A stretch of DNA of 64,000 nucleotides, taken from Amycolatopsis benzoatilytica AK 16/65 (GTDB lineage: Bacteria > Actinomycetota > Actinomycetes > Mycobacteriales > Pseudonocardiaceae). A program made the position numbers and the translations under genes. The stretch is from NCBI RefSeq assembly GCF_000383915.1, contig NZ_KB912942.1, forward strand, positions 3,903,795 to 3,967,794. The letters run 5' to 3'. This document shows positions 51,463 through 59,912 of this stretch, piece by piece; within the stretch, counting starts at the first letter, position 1, and every line of letters begins with the position of its first letter. A model generated the notes under the pieces. It had not been told where the DNA came from. It was given only the letters and a program-made list of their open reading frames with translations, and made no database searches.

Positions 51463-53073
51463 ATGATGCCCGCCATGACCGCTTTTCGAAGGATGCGCCG
51501 CACCGGGCTGGCTGTCGCGGTGACCGGTGCGCTGCTCGCGGGCGTGCCCGGCTCGGCGTCGGCCGCGCAGCCCGATCTGGTACGGGTCGACGACGGCCTG
51601 CTGCGAGGCTCCGTCGCCGGCGAACACCGGACGTTCGCGGGGATTCCGTTCGCCGCACCGCCCACCGGCGACCGCCGATGGCGAGCCCCGGCACCAGTTT
51701 CTCGCTGGCACGGGATCCGCCCCGCTACCGCTGCGGGGAACGCCTGCCCGCAACCCGCGACCGACGGGGCGGGCCGGCGGACCGTCATCGGCGACGAAGA
51801 CTGCCTGTACCTGAACGTCACCACTCCGGCAGAGCCCGGGCACTCGCGGCGCCCCGTTCTGGTCTGGGTTCCCGGCGGCGGGTTCCTCACTGGCGCCGGA
51901 AGCGACTACGACCCGGCCCGGCTGGCCGTAGAAGGCGACGTCGTAGTCGTCACCGTCAACTACCGGCTGGGCGCGCTGGGGTTCCTCGACGAGCCCGCGT
52001 TCGGCGGGCAATGGGCGGGCAATTACGGGCTCGCCGACCAGCAAGCAGCGCTGCGGTGGGTCCGCGCGAACATCCACGCGTTCGGCGGTGACAGCCGCAA
52101 CGTCACTCTCGCCGGTCAGTCGGCGGGCGCGTTCAGCGTCTGTGCACAGCTCGCCTCTCCAGCGGCACGCGGGTTGTTCGACAAAGCGATCGTCCAGAGT
52201 GGACCGTGCGGCAACAATTTCGTGTCACAGCCGGACGCACAGCGACGCGGCGACCGCTTCGCAGCGGGTCTCGGTTGCACCGCGCCCGCGGACGTCGCCG
52301 CCTGCCTGCGTGCCGTTCCCGCCGCCACGCTGGCCGGACAGGACACCGCCGACGCCTTCCGCGCGGACAACCGGCTCCAGGACCTGCCCTGGAGCCCGGT
52401 AGCCGGAACCACCGCGCTCCCCCGCCAACCGCTCGACGCACTCCGCGCCGGCGCCGCCGCGGGCGTCCCGCTGATCCAAGGCGTCGACCGCGACGAAGTG
52501 CGCCCGTTCGTCGCGCTGGAAAACGACGCTCGCGGAAAACCGGTGACCGCGGCGAGCTATCCGGTCGCGCTGCGAGCGCTTTTCGGCCCCGGCTCCGGCC
52601 GGGTGCTCGCCGAATACCCGGCTGACCGGTTCCCCACCCCCGGGATCGCGCTGGCGACGATGCTGACCGACCGGGGAGCAAAACTCGGCGCGTGCCCCGC
52701 GGCGGCCGCCGACCGGGCCGCGGCACGGTACGCGCCGGTCTACGCCTATGAATTCGCGCAGGACGACGGGCAGCGCATCCTGGACTTTCCTCTCGGCGCC
52801 GCGCACGGATCCGAACTTCCTTACCTGTTCGACGGAACGTTCGCCGGACCGCGCGCCACCCCGCCGAGCGCCGAGCGTATTTCCTTGGCCCGCCAGTTGA
52901 TCGGGTACTGGTCCGCGTTCGCAAGAACCGGCGATCCTGCCTCCGCCGGTTCTCCGCGATGGCCGCGCTACCGACCGGACGCGGCCATGCCTTCCTTCAC
53001 CGCCGCCGGCATCGGCCGGATCGACTTCACGGCCGAACACCATTGCCCGTTCTGGGAAAGCGTCCGCCGATGA
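51463..53073 (+). CDS. Secreted type-B carboxylesterase/lipase
   Basis: 536 residues from the ATG at 51463 (alternatives at 51466 and 51475). The signal peptide is LAVAVTGALLAGVPGSASAA. Type-B esterase signatures: FAGIPFAAPPTGDRRWRAP, EDCLYLNVTTP, oxyanion region VWVPGGGFLTGAG, nucleophile in LAGQSAGAF (S220) and catalytic His in AAHGSELPYLFDG. It hydrolyses carboxylic esters; the natural substrate is unknown. It is divergent from the two-component genes with an 85-136 bp gap and followed by a membrane-protein gene 17 bases later. The usual E in GxxxGGxxE loops is conserved as in typical family members. Confidence 0.9.
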   Translation: MMPAMTAFRRMRRTGLAVAVTGALLAGVPGSASAAQPDLVRVDDGLLRGSVAGEHRTFAGIPFAAPPTGDRRWRAPAPVSRWHGIRPATAAGNACPQPATDGAGRRTVIGDEDCLYLNVTTPAEPGHSRRPVLVWVPGGGFLTGAGSDYDPARLAVEGDVVVVTVNYRLGALGFLDEPAFGGQWAGNYGLADQQAALRWVRANIHAFGGDSRNVTLAGQSAGAFSVCAQLASPAARGLFDKAIVQSGPCGNNFVSQPDAQRRGDRFAAGLGCTAPADVAACLRAVPAATLAGQDTADAFRADNRLQDLPWSPVAGTTALPRQPLDALRAGAAAGVPLIQGVDRDEVRPFVALENDARGKPVTAASYPVALRALFGPGSGRVLAEYPADRFPTPGIALATMLTDRGAKLGACPAAAADRAAARYAPVYAYEFAQDDGQRILDFPLGAAHGSELPYLFDGTFAGPRATPPSAERISLARQLIGYWSAFARTGDPASAGSPRWPRYRPDAAMPSFTAAGIGRIDFTAEHHCPFWESVRR

Positions 53074-53090
53074 CCTCCAAGGAGCACCTC

Positions 53091-53807
53091 ATGTCCCCTG
53101 CCCGCGAGTTCCGCAGCCGCACCGGCGCACTGGCCGCAGTGTCCTATGTGGTCTTTTTCCTGGCTTCTCTTGTCGTCCCCGGCCTGCTCGGGCAAAACCG
53201 AGGAGCATCCCTCGTGACGCCCTACTCGGCCAACTCCGACGTAGCGAACTATCTCGCGGCGATCAACCACGGCGGAGTGCCGGTCGCGGCCTTTTGCCAG
53301 GCCGTCAGCGGCCTCGCGCTGCTGGTGTTCTCCGGCTGGGCCACCGGCTACCTGCACCGCTTGGGGCGCGCCGCCCACGCCGCCCTCGCCCGCCCCACCG
53401 GCACCGCGGCTGCCGTGTTTCTCCTGCTTTCCGCCAGCACGCAATGGATCCTGTCGATGCCGGGCATCGCCGACAACGTCGCCGTCTACCGCGCCGTCAT
53501 GGACCTGAGCTTCGTTGCGGGCGCGGCTGTCCAGGTCGCCACCACCGGGCTCCTGACCGCCGCCGTCTCCACGGGAGCACGCTCCGCGGGCCGCCTCCCG
53601 AAGTGGCTCGCCTGGCTCGGGATCGCCGTCGCCGCGCTGTCCGTGCTGTCGATGTTCTCGCTGCTGTTCAAGGCCGCCTCGCCGTTCCTGCCGATCGGCC
53701 GCTACCTCGGCATGGGGTGGTTCGCCGCCTTCGCTGCGCTGCTGGCAAGGAAGACGGATGCAGCAGCGCTTTCTCTTCCCGGGGTGGCACCGCAGTCCCG
53801 GAGCTGA
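53091..53807 (+). CDS. Integral membrane protein, about six helices
   Basis: 238 residues from the ATG at 53091, chosen because AAGGAG lies 6 bases before it; an ATG at 53070 overlapping the esterase stop is also open. The hydrophobic segments include LAAVSYVVFFLASLVVPGLL, AVFLLLSASTQWILSM, VAGAAVQVATTGLLTAAV and WLAWLGIAVAALSVLSMFSL. The spacing resembles DUF4386-type proteins, but I cannot confirm the family. It is probably co-transcribed with the esterase gene. The function is unknown. Confidence 0.7.
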   Translation: MSPAREFRSRTGALAAVSYVVFFLASLVVPGLLGQNRGASLVTPYSANSDVANYLAAINHGGVPVAAFCQAVSGLALLVFSGWATGYLHRLGRAAHAALARPTGTAAAVFLLLSASTQWILSMPGIADNVAVYRAVMDLSFVAGAAVQVATTGLLTAAVSTGARSAGRLPKWLAWLGIAVAALSVLSMFSLLFKAASPFLPIGRYLGMGWFAAFAALLARKTDAAALSLPGVAPQSRS

Positions 53808-53849
53808 TTCCCAGACACCGCCTTGACATCGGGCGGCCACCTGGAGATC

Positions 53850-54479
53850 ATGGAAACTATGGAAACCAAGATAGTTTCCTCAGGTTCAGACCAGCGGCGG
53901 GCCGAGCTGATCCTCGACGCGGCCGGCCAGCTGTTCCTCGCCCCGGGGCCAGGGCGGGTGAGCATGGACGATCTCGCCCGTGACCTGGGGATGGCCAAGA
54001 AGACGATCTATCGGCATTTCCCTGACAAACACAGCCTGCTCACCGCGGTGCTCGACCGGCAATTCGACGCGATCGAGCGCACCGTGCTCGCGGTCGCCGA
54101 GGAAACCCGGGACAAGCCGTTCGGCGAGCAGGTCCGGCAGTTCCTGATCGCGGCAGGCAGCGAGCTCGACCGGATCGGCGCGGCCCAGCTCGCGACCGGA
54201 CGCGGCGACGCGGTTCTGCGCCGGTACGTGGAACAGCGCATCGACGCGGTGATCTACCAGCGGCTCGATGCGCTGTTCCGGGACGGGCACCGGCGCGGGC
54301 TGCTCTCCGCACCGCCGAAACTCCTCGGCGAGATCACTCGCGGCGCCGTGGAGCGGCTGCTCAACTCGCAGCTGCCGCGCGAACTCGACTGCACCGCCGC
54401 CGACCTGCTGCAGATAACCGTCGACACCGTCCTCTACGGGGCGATCCGCCCCGGCAGCGAAAGTGAGGCCACCCCATGA
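53850..54479 (+). CDS. TetR-family transcriptional regulator
   Basis: 209 residues from the ATG at 53850 (ATG at 53859 is also possible). The N-terminal HTH (RAELILDAAGQLFL, then VSMDDLARDLGMAKKTIYRH and FPDKHSLL) is clear; the C-terminal ligand domain is of TetR_C type. A perfect 9-bp inverted repeat (53852-53860 and 53871-53879) covers the first codons, and TTGACA stands at 53823-53828. With normal spacing transcription would start near 53858, which would make the ATG at 53859 leaderless and place the operator over the start. It heads a five-gene operon and overlaps the next gene by 4 bases. Confidence 0.92.
   Translation: METMETKIVSSGSDQRRAELILDAAGQLFLAPGPGRVSMDDLARDLGMAKKTIYRHFPDKHSLLTAVLDRQFDAIERTVLAVAEETRDKPFGEQVRQFLIAAGSELDRIGAAQLATGRGDAVLRRYVEQRIDAVIYQRLDALFRDGHRRGLLSAPPKLLGEITRGAVERLLNSQLPRELDCTAADLLQITVDTVLYGAIRPGSESEATP
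53852..53879. promoter_or_regulatory. Candidate TetR operator
   Basis: GGAAACTAT-N10-ATAGTTTCC is a perfect dyad lying over the TetR start codon region and just downstream of a TTGACA box. It is a likely autoregulatory site for the operon. Confidence 0.55.
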
Positions 54480-55231
54480 CCAGGACAGCCGGCAGGGTCG
54501 CACTCGTGACCGGGGCCAGCAGCGGAATCGGCGCGGCCACCGCGCGCCTGCTCGCCGAACGCGGCATGCGCGTGGTGGTCAACTACCTGCGCAGCGACCA
54601 GGCGGCCAAGCAGGTAGTCGCCGACATCGAGGCGGCCGGCGGCCAGGGCATGGCCGTGCAAGCCGACGTGCGCGAGACCGCGGCGGTCCACGCCATGACC
54701 GAACAGGTCCGGGCCGCCTGGGGCGGCGTCGAGGTGCTGGTCCACAACGCGCTCACCCCCTACGCGATCAAATCGTTCCAGGACATGACCTGGGACGAGC
54801 TCGGCGGCAAACTCGACGACGAGCTCCGCGCCGCTTTCACGGTCACCAAGGCCGTCCTGCCCGCGATGACCGAACAGCGGCGCGGGCGGCTGATCTACCT
54901 CGGCACCGGCCTGAGCCGCCAGCCTCGCGCCGGCATGATCGCGCTGGGCACCGCCAAGGCCGCGCTTGCCCAGTTCGCCCGCTACCTCGCCCAGGAACTG
55001 GGCCCGCAGGGCATCACGGTCAACGTCGTCGAACCCGGCCCGGTGACCGAAACCAGGATCTCCAAGGCGCTCGACGACGAGCAGCGGAACCGGCAGATCG
55101 CCGCGACTCCGCTGGGCCGGCTGGCCGTCCCCTCCGACGTCGCCAAGGCGGTTGCCTTCTACGCCAGCGACGACAACGCCTTCATGACCGGCACCACCGC
55201 CGCGGTCAACGGCGGCCTGGCGATGTACTGA
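54476..55231 (+). CDS. SDR-family oxidoreductase lacking the catalytic tyrosine
   Basis: The protein has 251 residues, with a start overlapping the TetR stop. It is a classical SDR with nucleotide motif TGASSGIG (12-19) and C-terminal MTGTTAAVNGGLAM. At the active site the expected Y-x-x-x-K reads L157-G-T-A-K161, so the tyrosine is replaced by leucine, although the lysine is kept. The NAG motif is HNA. It may use another proton donor, act as a binding protein, or be inactive. The surrounding operon (THI5-like, nitroreductase, NmrA-like) suggests a flavin- or NADPH-linked redox pathway induced through the TetR regulator. Confidence 0.88.
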   Translation: MTRTAGRVALVTGASSGIGAATARLLAERGMRVVVNYLRSDQAAKQVVADIEAAGGQGMAVQADVRETAAVHAMTEQVRAAWGGVEVLVHNALTPYAIKSFQDMTWDELGGKLDDELRAAFTVTKAVLPAMTEQRRGRLIYLGTGLSRQPRAGMIALGTAKAALAQFARYLAQELGPQGITVNVVEPGPVTETRISKALDDEQRNRQIAATPLGRLAVPSDVAKAVAFYASDDNAFMTGTTAAVNGGLAMY

Positions 55232-55241
55232 AAGGACGGTC

Positions 55242-56114
55242 ATGCGCACCATCGATCTTGCTTACGTCGGCCGCGGCCTGCACGAGGAACTCGTCGCCTA
55301 CATCGCCGACCAGGAGGATTTCTACGCCGAGGAGGGAGTGCACGTCGCGCTGCGCGACGGCGTCGCCTGGGACGAGGAGCGGTTGCGCAAAGGGGCCACC
55401 ATCGGGCTGGGCCGTGCGCTGCTGTCCCGGCTGACCAGCGGCATCCCCTGGGTCGCGCTGAGCGTCAACACGCACCGCCCGCTGTTCTGGTTCCTCGCCC
55501 GTCCCGGCCTGACATCGTTGGCCGACCTGGCTGGCCGCCGGCTCGCGGTGCACGCTCCGCACACCGCGCCCGGCTGCTTCGCCCGCATCGTGCTCCGCCA
55601 GGCCGGGCTGGATCCGGACCGCGACGTCGACTGCGTCGTCCGGCATCCCGGCGACTACGGCATGGACCTGCGCCAGCTGCGCGACGGCACGATCGACGCC
55701 GCCTACGTCGGCAGCACCCTGGCACCGGAGGCCATCGCCGCCGAGTACGGCTGGCACGTGCTGGCCTGGGTCGGCGACCACTTCCGGATTCCCACCGTGG
55801 GCGTGGCCGTCGACCCGACCCACGTCGACCCGGACGACCCCGCGGTGCAGGCGGTCGTGCGCGCCCACCGGCGTGCGCTGAGGGTGATCCACGACGATCC
55901 GGACACCGCGATCGGGCACCTCCGCACCTTCCTGGGGCGGCACACCCTCGACGAGGCACGCGCCCACTACAAGACTTTCATCGCACCGTATTTCACTACC
56001 GACGGCCAGGCCGACCTCGCCGCCGGAGCGGCCGCGATCACCGCGGTCGCCACCGAACTCGGGGTACCGGAAACCATTGCCGCGGCGGAGTTTTACCGCA
56101 CCACGGCCAACTGA
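55242..56114 (+). CDS. SsuA/THI5-like (NMT1-type) periplasmic-binding-fold protein without signal peptide
   Basis: A 290-residue protein. It begins directly with the binding fold (IDLAYVGRGLHEELVAYIAD, then FYAEEGVHVAL) and continues with LADLAGRRLAVHAPHTAPG and DAAYVGSTLAPEAIAAEYGW. This is the NMT1/THI5-like group used by ABC importers for sulfonates, nitrates or pyrimidine precursors. There is no signal peptide or lipobox, and no ABC permease or ATPase gene is nearby, so a cytosolic enzyme or ligand sensor is more likely. It starts 10 bases after the SDR gene within the TetR-led operon. Confidence 0.82.
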   Translation: MRTIDLAYVGRGLHEELVAYIADQEDFYAEEGVHVALRDGVAWDEERLRKGATIGLGRALLSRLTSGIPWVALSVNTHRPLFWFLARPGLTSLADLAGRRLAVHAPHTAPGCFARIVLRQAGLDPDRDVDCVVRHPGDYGMDLRQLRDGTIDAAYVGSTLAPEAIAAEYGWHVLAWVGDHFRIPTVGVAVDPTHVDPDDPAVQAVVRAHRRALRVIHDDPDTAIGHLRTFLGRHTLDEARAHYKTFIAPYFTTDGQADLAAGAAAITAVATELGVPETIAAAEFYRTTAN

Positions 56115-56133
56115 GCAGGGGAGGCTCGCGCCG

Positions 56134-56832
56134 ATGGACGTCTACGAAGCGGTCACCAGCCGGCGAGCGGTGCGCCGATTCACCGACCGGGAGGTGCCGA
56201 GGGAGGTGCTGGAGCGCGTGCTGGCCACGGCGGCGTGGTCGCCGTCCGGCTCGAATCTCCAGCCCTGGCATACCTACGTGCTGACCGGCGAGCCGCTCGC
56301 TGCGCTCAAGTCGCGCGCGGGCGAGCGGGCAGCCGCCGGCGACCCCTGGGACGATCCGGAATACCAGATGTACCCGCCGGATTTGCCGTCGCCCTATCGC
56401 GAGCGTCGTTCCGATTTCGGCGAGAAGCGTTATGGCGCACTGGGCATCTCGCGCGACGACTGGGACGCGCGCCGCCGGGCGGCCACCGAGAACTGGGAGT
56501 GTTTCGGCGCGCCCGCCGCCCTGTTCTGCTACCTCGACCGCGACATGGGCCTGCCGCAATGGTCCGACGTCGGCATGTATCTGCAAACCGTCATGCTGCT
56601 GCTGCGCGCCGAAGGTCTGCACAGCTGCGCCCAGATGGCCTGGTCGGTCTATCACCGGACCGTCGCCGAGATCCTGTCCCCGCCCGAGGGACTGATCCTC
56701 TACTGCGGCATGTCGATCGGGTACGAGGACGGCACGGTCGATCCCGCCCGGGTGGGCCGGGCGCCGCTGACCGAAACGGTCACGTTCGTTGACGAACCAT
56801 CACCATCAACCACACTTAAGGACCTGTCATGA
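56134..56832 (+). CDS. Nitroreductase-family flavoprotein
   Basis: 232 residues from the ATG at 56134 (CAGGGAGG upstream). FMN-binding motifs: SRRAVRRFTDREVP near the N-terminus, AAWSPSGSNLQPWHTYVLTG, and the C-terminal GLILYCGMSIGYEDG. The family reduces nitroaromatics, quinones or enones with NAD(P)H, or acts in flavin-dependent dehydrogenation; the true substrate is unknown. It overlaps the next gene by 4 bases, so nitroreductase and NmrA-like proteins are made together. Confidence 0.92.
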   Translation: MDVYEAVTSRRAVRRFTDREVPREVLERVLATAAWSPSGSNLQPWHTYVLTGEPLAALKSRAGERAAAGDPWDDPEYQMYPPDLPSPYRERRSDFGEKRYGALGISRDDWDARRRAATENWECFGAPAALFCYLDRDMGLPQWSDVGMYLQTVMLLLRAEGLHSCAQMAWSVYHRTVAEILSPPEGLILYCGMSIGYEDGTVDPARVGRAPLTETVTFVDEPSPSTTLKDLS

Positions 56833-57563
56833 AAACCTCCGTCATCGGCACCGGGCTCATCGGCTCCCAGGTAATCGAGCGGCTCACCGCGGCTGGACAC
56901 GACGCCACCGGGCACTCCCGTTCGACCGGCCTCGACCTGCTCACCGGCGATGGGCTGGACGACGCGCTGCGCGGCGCCGACGTGGTCGTGAACGTGACCA
57001 ACTCGCCGACCTTCGACGACGCCTCCATCGACTTCTTCCGCACTACGGTCACCACCCTGCTGGCCGCGGCGCAGGCAGCCGACGTCGGGCATATCGTGAC
57101 GCTGTCGATCGTCGGCGTGGACCAGGTTCCTGACCTCGCCTACTACCGGGCCAAGACTCTCCAGGAGAAACTGGTCGAAGCCGGGCCGATCCCGTACTCG
57201 ATCGTGCGCGCCACCCAGTTCATGGAGTTCGTCGCGCCGACTATGGACTGGACCACCGACGGCGAGGTCGTGCGCCTGCCGGCCACCCCGATCCAGCCGA
57301 TCAGCTCAGCCGAGGTCGCCGCCGCAGTCGCCGAGGTCGCCGCCGGCACGCCGCTGCGGGGCATCCGCGACATCGCCGGTCCCGACGTCTTCCCCCTCGA
57401 CGAACTCGGCCGCCTCACGCTGGAAGCCACTGGCGACCACCGCCACGTCGTCACCGACGAAACCGCCGGCTTGTTCGCCGCGGTCAAAGGCAATGCGCTG
57501 CTCGCACCCGAAAGCGCGCACCTGGCCAGCACCCACTACCGCGACTGGCTTCGATCGCACTGA
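56829..57563 (+). CDS. NmrA-like NAD(P)-binding (atypical SDR) protein
   Basis: The protein has 244 residues, with an ATGA overlap with the nitroreductase gene. Rossmann start VIGTGLIGSQVIERLTAAGH with a G-x-G-x-x-G pattern; GADVVVNVTNSP; VGHIVTLSIVGVD; AYYRAKTLQEKLVE with Y and K in an atypical position; PYSIVRATQFMEF. This fits the NmrA/HSCARG or NAD-dependent epimerase-like group, which often senses redox state or reduces small molecules. It is the last gene of the operon. No clear terminator hairpin follows, and a 152-bp gap separates it from the convergent RidA-family gene. Confidence 0.9.
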   Translation: MKTSVIGTGLIGSQVIERLTAAGHDATGHSRSTGLDLLTGDGLDDALRGADVVVNVTNSPTFDDASIDFFRTTVTTLLAAAQAADVGHIVTLSIVGVDQVPDLAYYRAKTLQEKLVEAGPIPYSIVRATQFMEFVAPTMDWTTDGEVVRLPATPIQPISSAEVAAAVAEVAAGTPLRGIRDIAGPDVFPLDELGRLTLEATGDHRHVVTDETAGLFAAVKGNALLAPESAHLASTHYRDWLRSH

Positions 57564-57715
57564 CCGCTGGGACGTCCGCCGGGTCGGGCCAACCAGGCGG
57601 GCCGGTCGAGGAAAAGCTCTGCGCACTGGTCGATTGGCCCGGACCGCACCAGAAAGCCACCTGGATCTGAAACACGCCGACGCCAGGAGCAGCCGGGGAT
57701 CGCCCGGCTGCCGGA

Positions 57716-58135
57716 CTACTCCGCGGCGGGGTAACAGGCGGTCGCCCGGATCTCCACGAGCAGACCGGGACTCGCCAGTGCGCTGACACCGATGAGCGAC
57801 CAGGTCGGGTAGGGCGGTTTCACCAGACGCGCTTTGGCCGCGCTGAAGCCGGCCAGGTGCTTGTGCAGGTCGACGTGGTAGCTGGTGACGTCGACGAGGT
57901 CGCTGAGGCCGAGGTTCTCCAGCCGCAGGATTTCTTCGATGCGCCGGATGGCGATCTCGGTCTGTTCTTCGATGTCCTCCGGGATGGTTCCGTCGGCGCG
58001 CCGACCGATCGTGCCCGCGATGAACAGCTGGCCGTGCGAGCGGACGGCCGCGGAATAGCCGAATCGCTCGAAGGCCGCCCTGGCCTCGCCGAACACTTCG
58101 GAGCCTTCGGGGATTTCGACGGCGTACTTGGTCAC
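57716..58135 (-). CDS. RidA-family protein
   Basis: 139 residues from a GTG at 58135 with AAAGGAAC upstream on its strand. RidA/YjgF motifs: AAVRSHGQLFIAGTIGRRAD at the N-terminal half, the central IEEILRLENLGLSDLVDVTS, and the end SALASPGLLVEIRATACYP with the Arg that binds carboxylates. Members deaminate reactive enamines or imines and are cytosolic trimers. It starts 26 bases after the stop of the HD-domain gene on the same strand, so the two are likely co-transcribed, divergent from the GlxA-type regulator. Confidence 0.92.
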   Translation of the reverse strand: MTKYAVEIPEGSEVFGEARAAFERFGYSAAVRSHGQLFIAGTIGRRADGTIPEDIEEQTEIAIRRIEEILRLENLGLSDLVDVTSYHVDLHKHLAGFSAAKARLVKPPYPTWSLIGVSALASPGLLVEIRATACYPAAE

Positions 58136-58161
58136 GGGGGTTCCTTTCGGTTGCGGGAAAA

Positions 58162-58839
58162 TCAGTTGCCCCAACGGGACGATCGGCAGGCGTGTTCCAT
58201 CCGGGTCCGGCCGAACTCCTGTCGTTCGCGCAGGAATTCGCCGGGAATCGAGTAGCGGGGCGAGTTTCCCGGGTTCTTCGCGGCTTGCGCGACGATCGCG
58301 TCGGTGAGCGAACTGACCATGTCGAGCCGCGGGTACCCGGCGTGAACAGCGGCGGCCTGCTCCTCGGTGACGGCGTCGGCCCGACCGGTGGCCAGCAGTC
58401 CTCCGAAGTCCACGGCGAGACCTTCCCGGACGAGCACGCACAACGTGCCGCGGCGTTCGGCGATGCCGGAGGAGGTGTGCAGGGCGATCGCCTGCCACAC
58501 TTCGTCGGCATCCGATGTGGACACTCCTTTTGAGACGAGGAATTCCGCTGCTCGGTCCGCACCCTCGACTTCGAATCGCTGAACGTGCGGGCCGTCCGCG
58601 GCCAGGCCGAGGTCGTGCATGGCGCACGCAGCGAACAGCAGATCGTCGTCGTAGTCGCGGCCCGCGGCCAGCGCCAGCCGAGGCGCGACCAGGCGTGCGA
58701 ACAAGTAGGTGCGGATGCTGTGGTTGAACACCGACGGCGTCTCGACCGGCCGGATGAGCCGCACCACGGCGGCGGCGAGCGGCGAGCCGGGCAGCGCGGT
58801 TAACTCGGCCGCCGAGGGCGTGGAAGTGGTTCCGGGCAT
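58162..58839 (-). CDS. HD-domain protein (cyanamide-hydratase-like)
   Basis: 225 residues from the ATG at 58839. Metal-binding HD pattern: VFNHSIRTYLFARL with the first His, FAACAMHDLGLAADG with the His-Asp pair, and later IALHTSSGIAERRG. The order and spacing match the HD group that includes cyanamide hydratase and related hydrolases, not the GGDEF-linked type. It is probably a metal-dependent hydratase or hydrolase of a small nitrogen compound. It is upstream of and likely co-transcribed with the RidA-family gene and divergent from the GlxA-type regulator that may control both. Confidence 0.85.
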   Translation of the reverse strand: MPGTTSTPSAAELTALPGSPLAAAVVRLIRPVETPSVFNHSIRTYLFARLVAPRLALAAGRDYDDDLLFAACAMHDLGLAADGPHVQRFEVEGADRAAEFLVSKGVSTSDADEVWQAIALHTSSGIAERRGTLCVLVREGLAVDFGGLLATGRADAVTEEQAAAVHAGYPRLDMVSSLTDAIVAQAAKNPGNSPRYSIPGEFLRERQEFGRTRMEHACRSSRWGN

Positions 58840-58873
58840 GGCTTCAGCCTGCCGGGGCGCGAGTGATCTTGCG

Positions 58874-58915
58874 AGTGGCAACTTTGCCACTATTCGATAG
58901 AATCTTGCCATGGCA
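58874..58915. promoter_or_regulatory. TGGCAA/TTGCCA dyads in the divergent promoter
   Basis: AGTGGCAA-CT-TTGCCACT (58874-58891) is a perfect dyad. A second palindrome, TGCCATGGCA (58906-58915), covers the GlxA-type start codon. TAGAAT at 58898-58903 is a plausible -10 box that would place the mRNA start at or next to the ATG (leaderless). These are probable binding sites for the GlxA-type regulator. Confidence 0.5.
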
Positions 58916-59854
58916 GTCCATCGAGTCGCGGTGCTGGCGCTGGACGGGGTCACGCCGCTCGATCTGGCGATTCCGGCACAGATCTTCAACGCCCGCCCGG
59001 AAACCCCGTACGAGATGACGCTGTGCGGCCTCACCCGGACGGTCTCCACCACCGCCGGTTTCGGGCTGGCACCGGACGGCGGCTTGCGTGAGGTGCGCGC
59101 CGCGGACACGGTGATCGTGCCAGGTTTCGAGCCCCTGGTACGCCCGCCCGAGGCCGTGCTCGACGTGCTGGCTCAGGCCCGCTCGCGGGGCAAGCGGGTG
59201 GTGTCGATTTGCACCGGCGCGTTCGCGCTCGCCGCGGCAGGGGTCCTGGACGGCCTGCACGCCACCACGCACTGGCGCCACCTCGACGAGCTCGAACGCG
59301 ATTTTCCCGGTGTCACAGTTGATCGCGATGTGCTCTACGTCGACGAAGGGGAGGTGCTCACCTCAGCGGGAGTGTGCTGCGGCATAGACCTTTGCCTGCA
59401 CATCGTGCGCCGCGACCTCGGAGCCGTGCCCGCGAACCAGATCGCACGCGGTCTGGTAGCCGCCCCCCACCGCGACGGCGGGCAAGCGCAGTACGTGCCC
59501 GCCCCGGTCGCGGCAGCTGGCGAAGCGTCGCTCTCGACCACCCGCGCCTGGGCACTGCGCCGTCTCGGCGAGCCGCTCTCGCTGCGCGTACTCGCACAGC
59601 ACGCGGGCGTCTCGCAACGCACCTTCATGCGCCGGTTCGCCGACGAGACAGGCACGACCCCGCTCCAGTGGCTGCTCAACGCCCGGCTTGGCAAAGCGCG
59701 TGAGCTGCTGGAAACCACGACGCAGTCAGTGGACGAGGTGGCGCGCAACTGCGGCCTCGGCACAGCCGTCAATCTACGACAGCACTTTCGCCGCGCCCTG
59801 GGCACGACGCCTACCGCGTACCGGCGCACCTTCGCACAGGCGAGCGGCAGCTAG
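58910..59854 (+). CDS. GlxA-family transcriptional regulator (DJ-1/PfpI plus AraC)
   Basis: A 314-residue protein. The N-terminal DJ-1/PfpI-like domain (VAVLALDGVTPLDLAIPAQI; nucleophile-elbow region VVSICTGAFALAAAGVLDG with Cys) is followed by an AraC-type double HTH at the C-terminus (LRVLAQHAGVSQRTFMRRFA, then GTTPLQWLLNARLGKARELL). No Shine-Dalgarno precedes the ATG, and a -10-like TAGAAT lies 7 bases before it, so translation is probably leaderless. It is divergent from the HD and RidA genes. It probably senses a small nitrogenous or amide compound, but this is inference from neighbours. Confidence 0.93.
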   Translation: MAVHRVAVLALDGVTPLDLAIPAQIFNARPETPYEMTLCGLTRTVSTTAGFGLAPDGGLREVRAADTVIVPGFEPLVRPPEAVLDVLAQARSRGKRVVSICTGAFALAAAGVLDGLHATTHWRHLDELERDFPGVTVDRDVLYVDEGEVLTSAGVCCGIDLCLHIVRRDLGAVPANQIARGLVAAPHRDGGQAQYVPAPVAAAGEASLSTTRAWALRRLGEPLSLRVLAQHAGVSQRTFMRRFADETGTTPLQWLLNARLGKARELLETTTQSVDEVARNCGLGTAVNLRQHFRRALGTTPTAYRRTFAQASGS

Positions 59855-59912
59855 CGCGTCTCCGCAGTTGCCTGGACCAGGCCGCCGCGACAACGAAGCG
59901 TCCTTCCGACGC

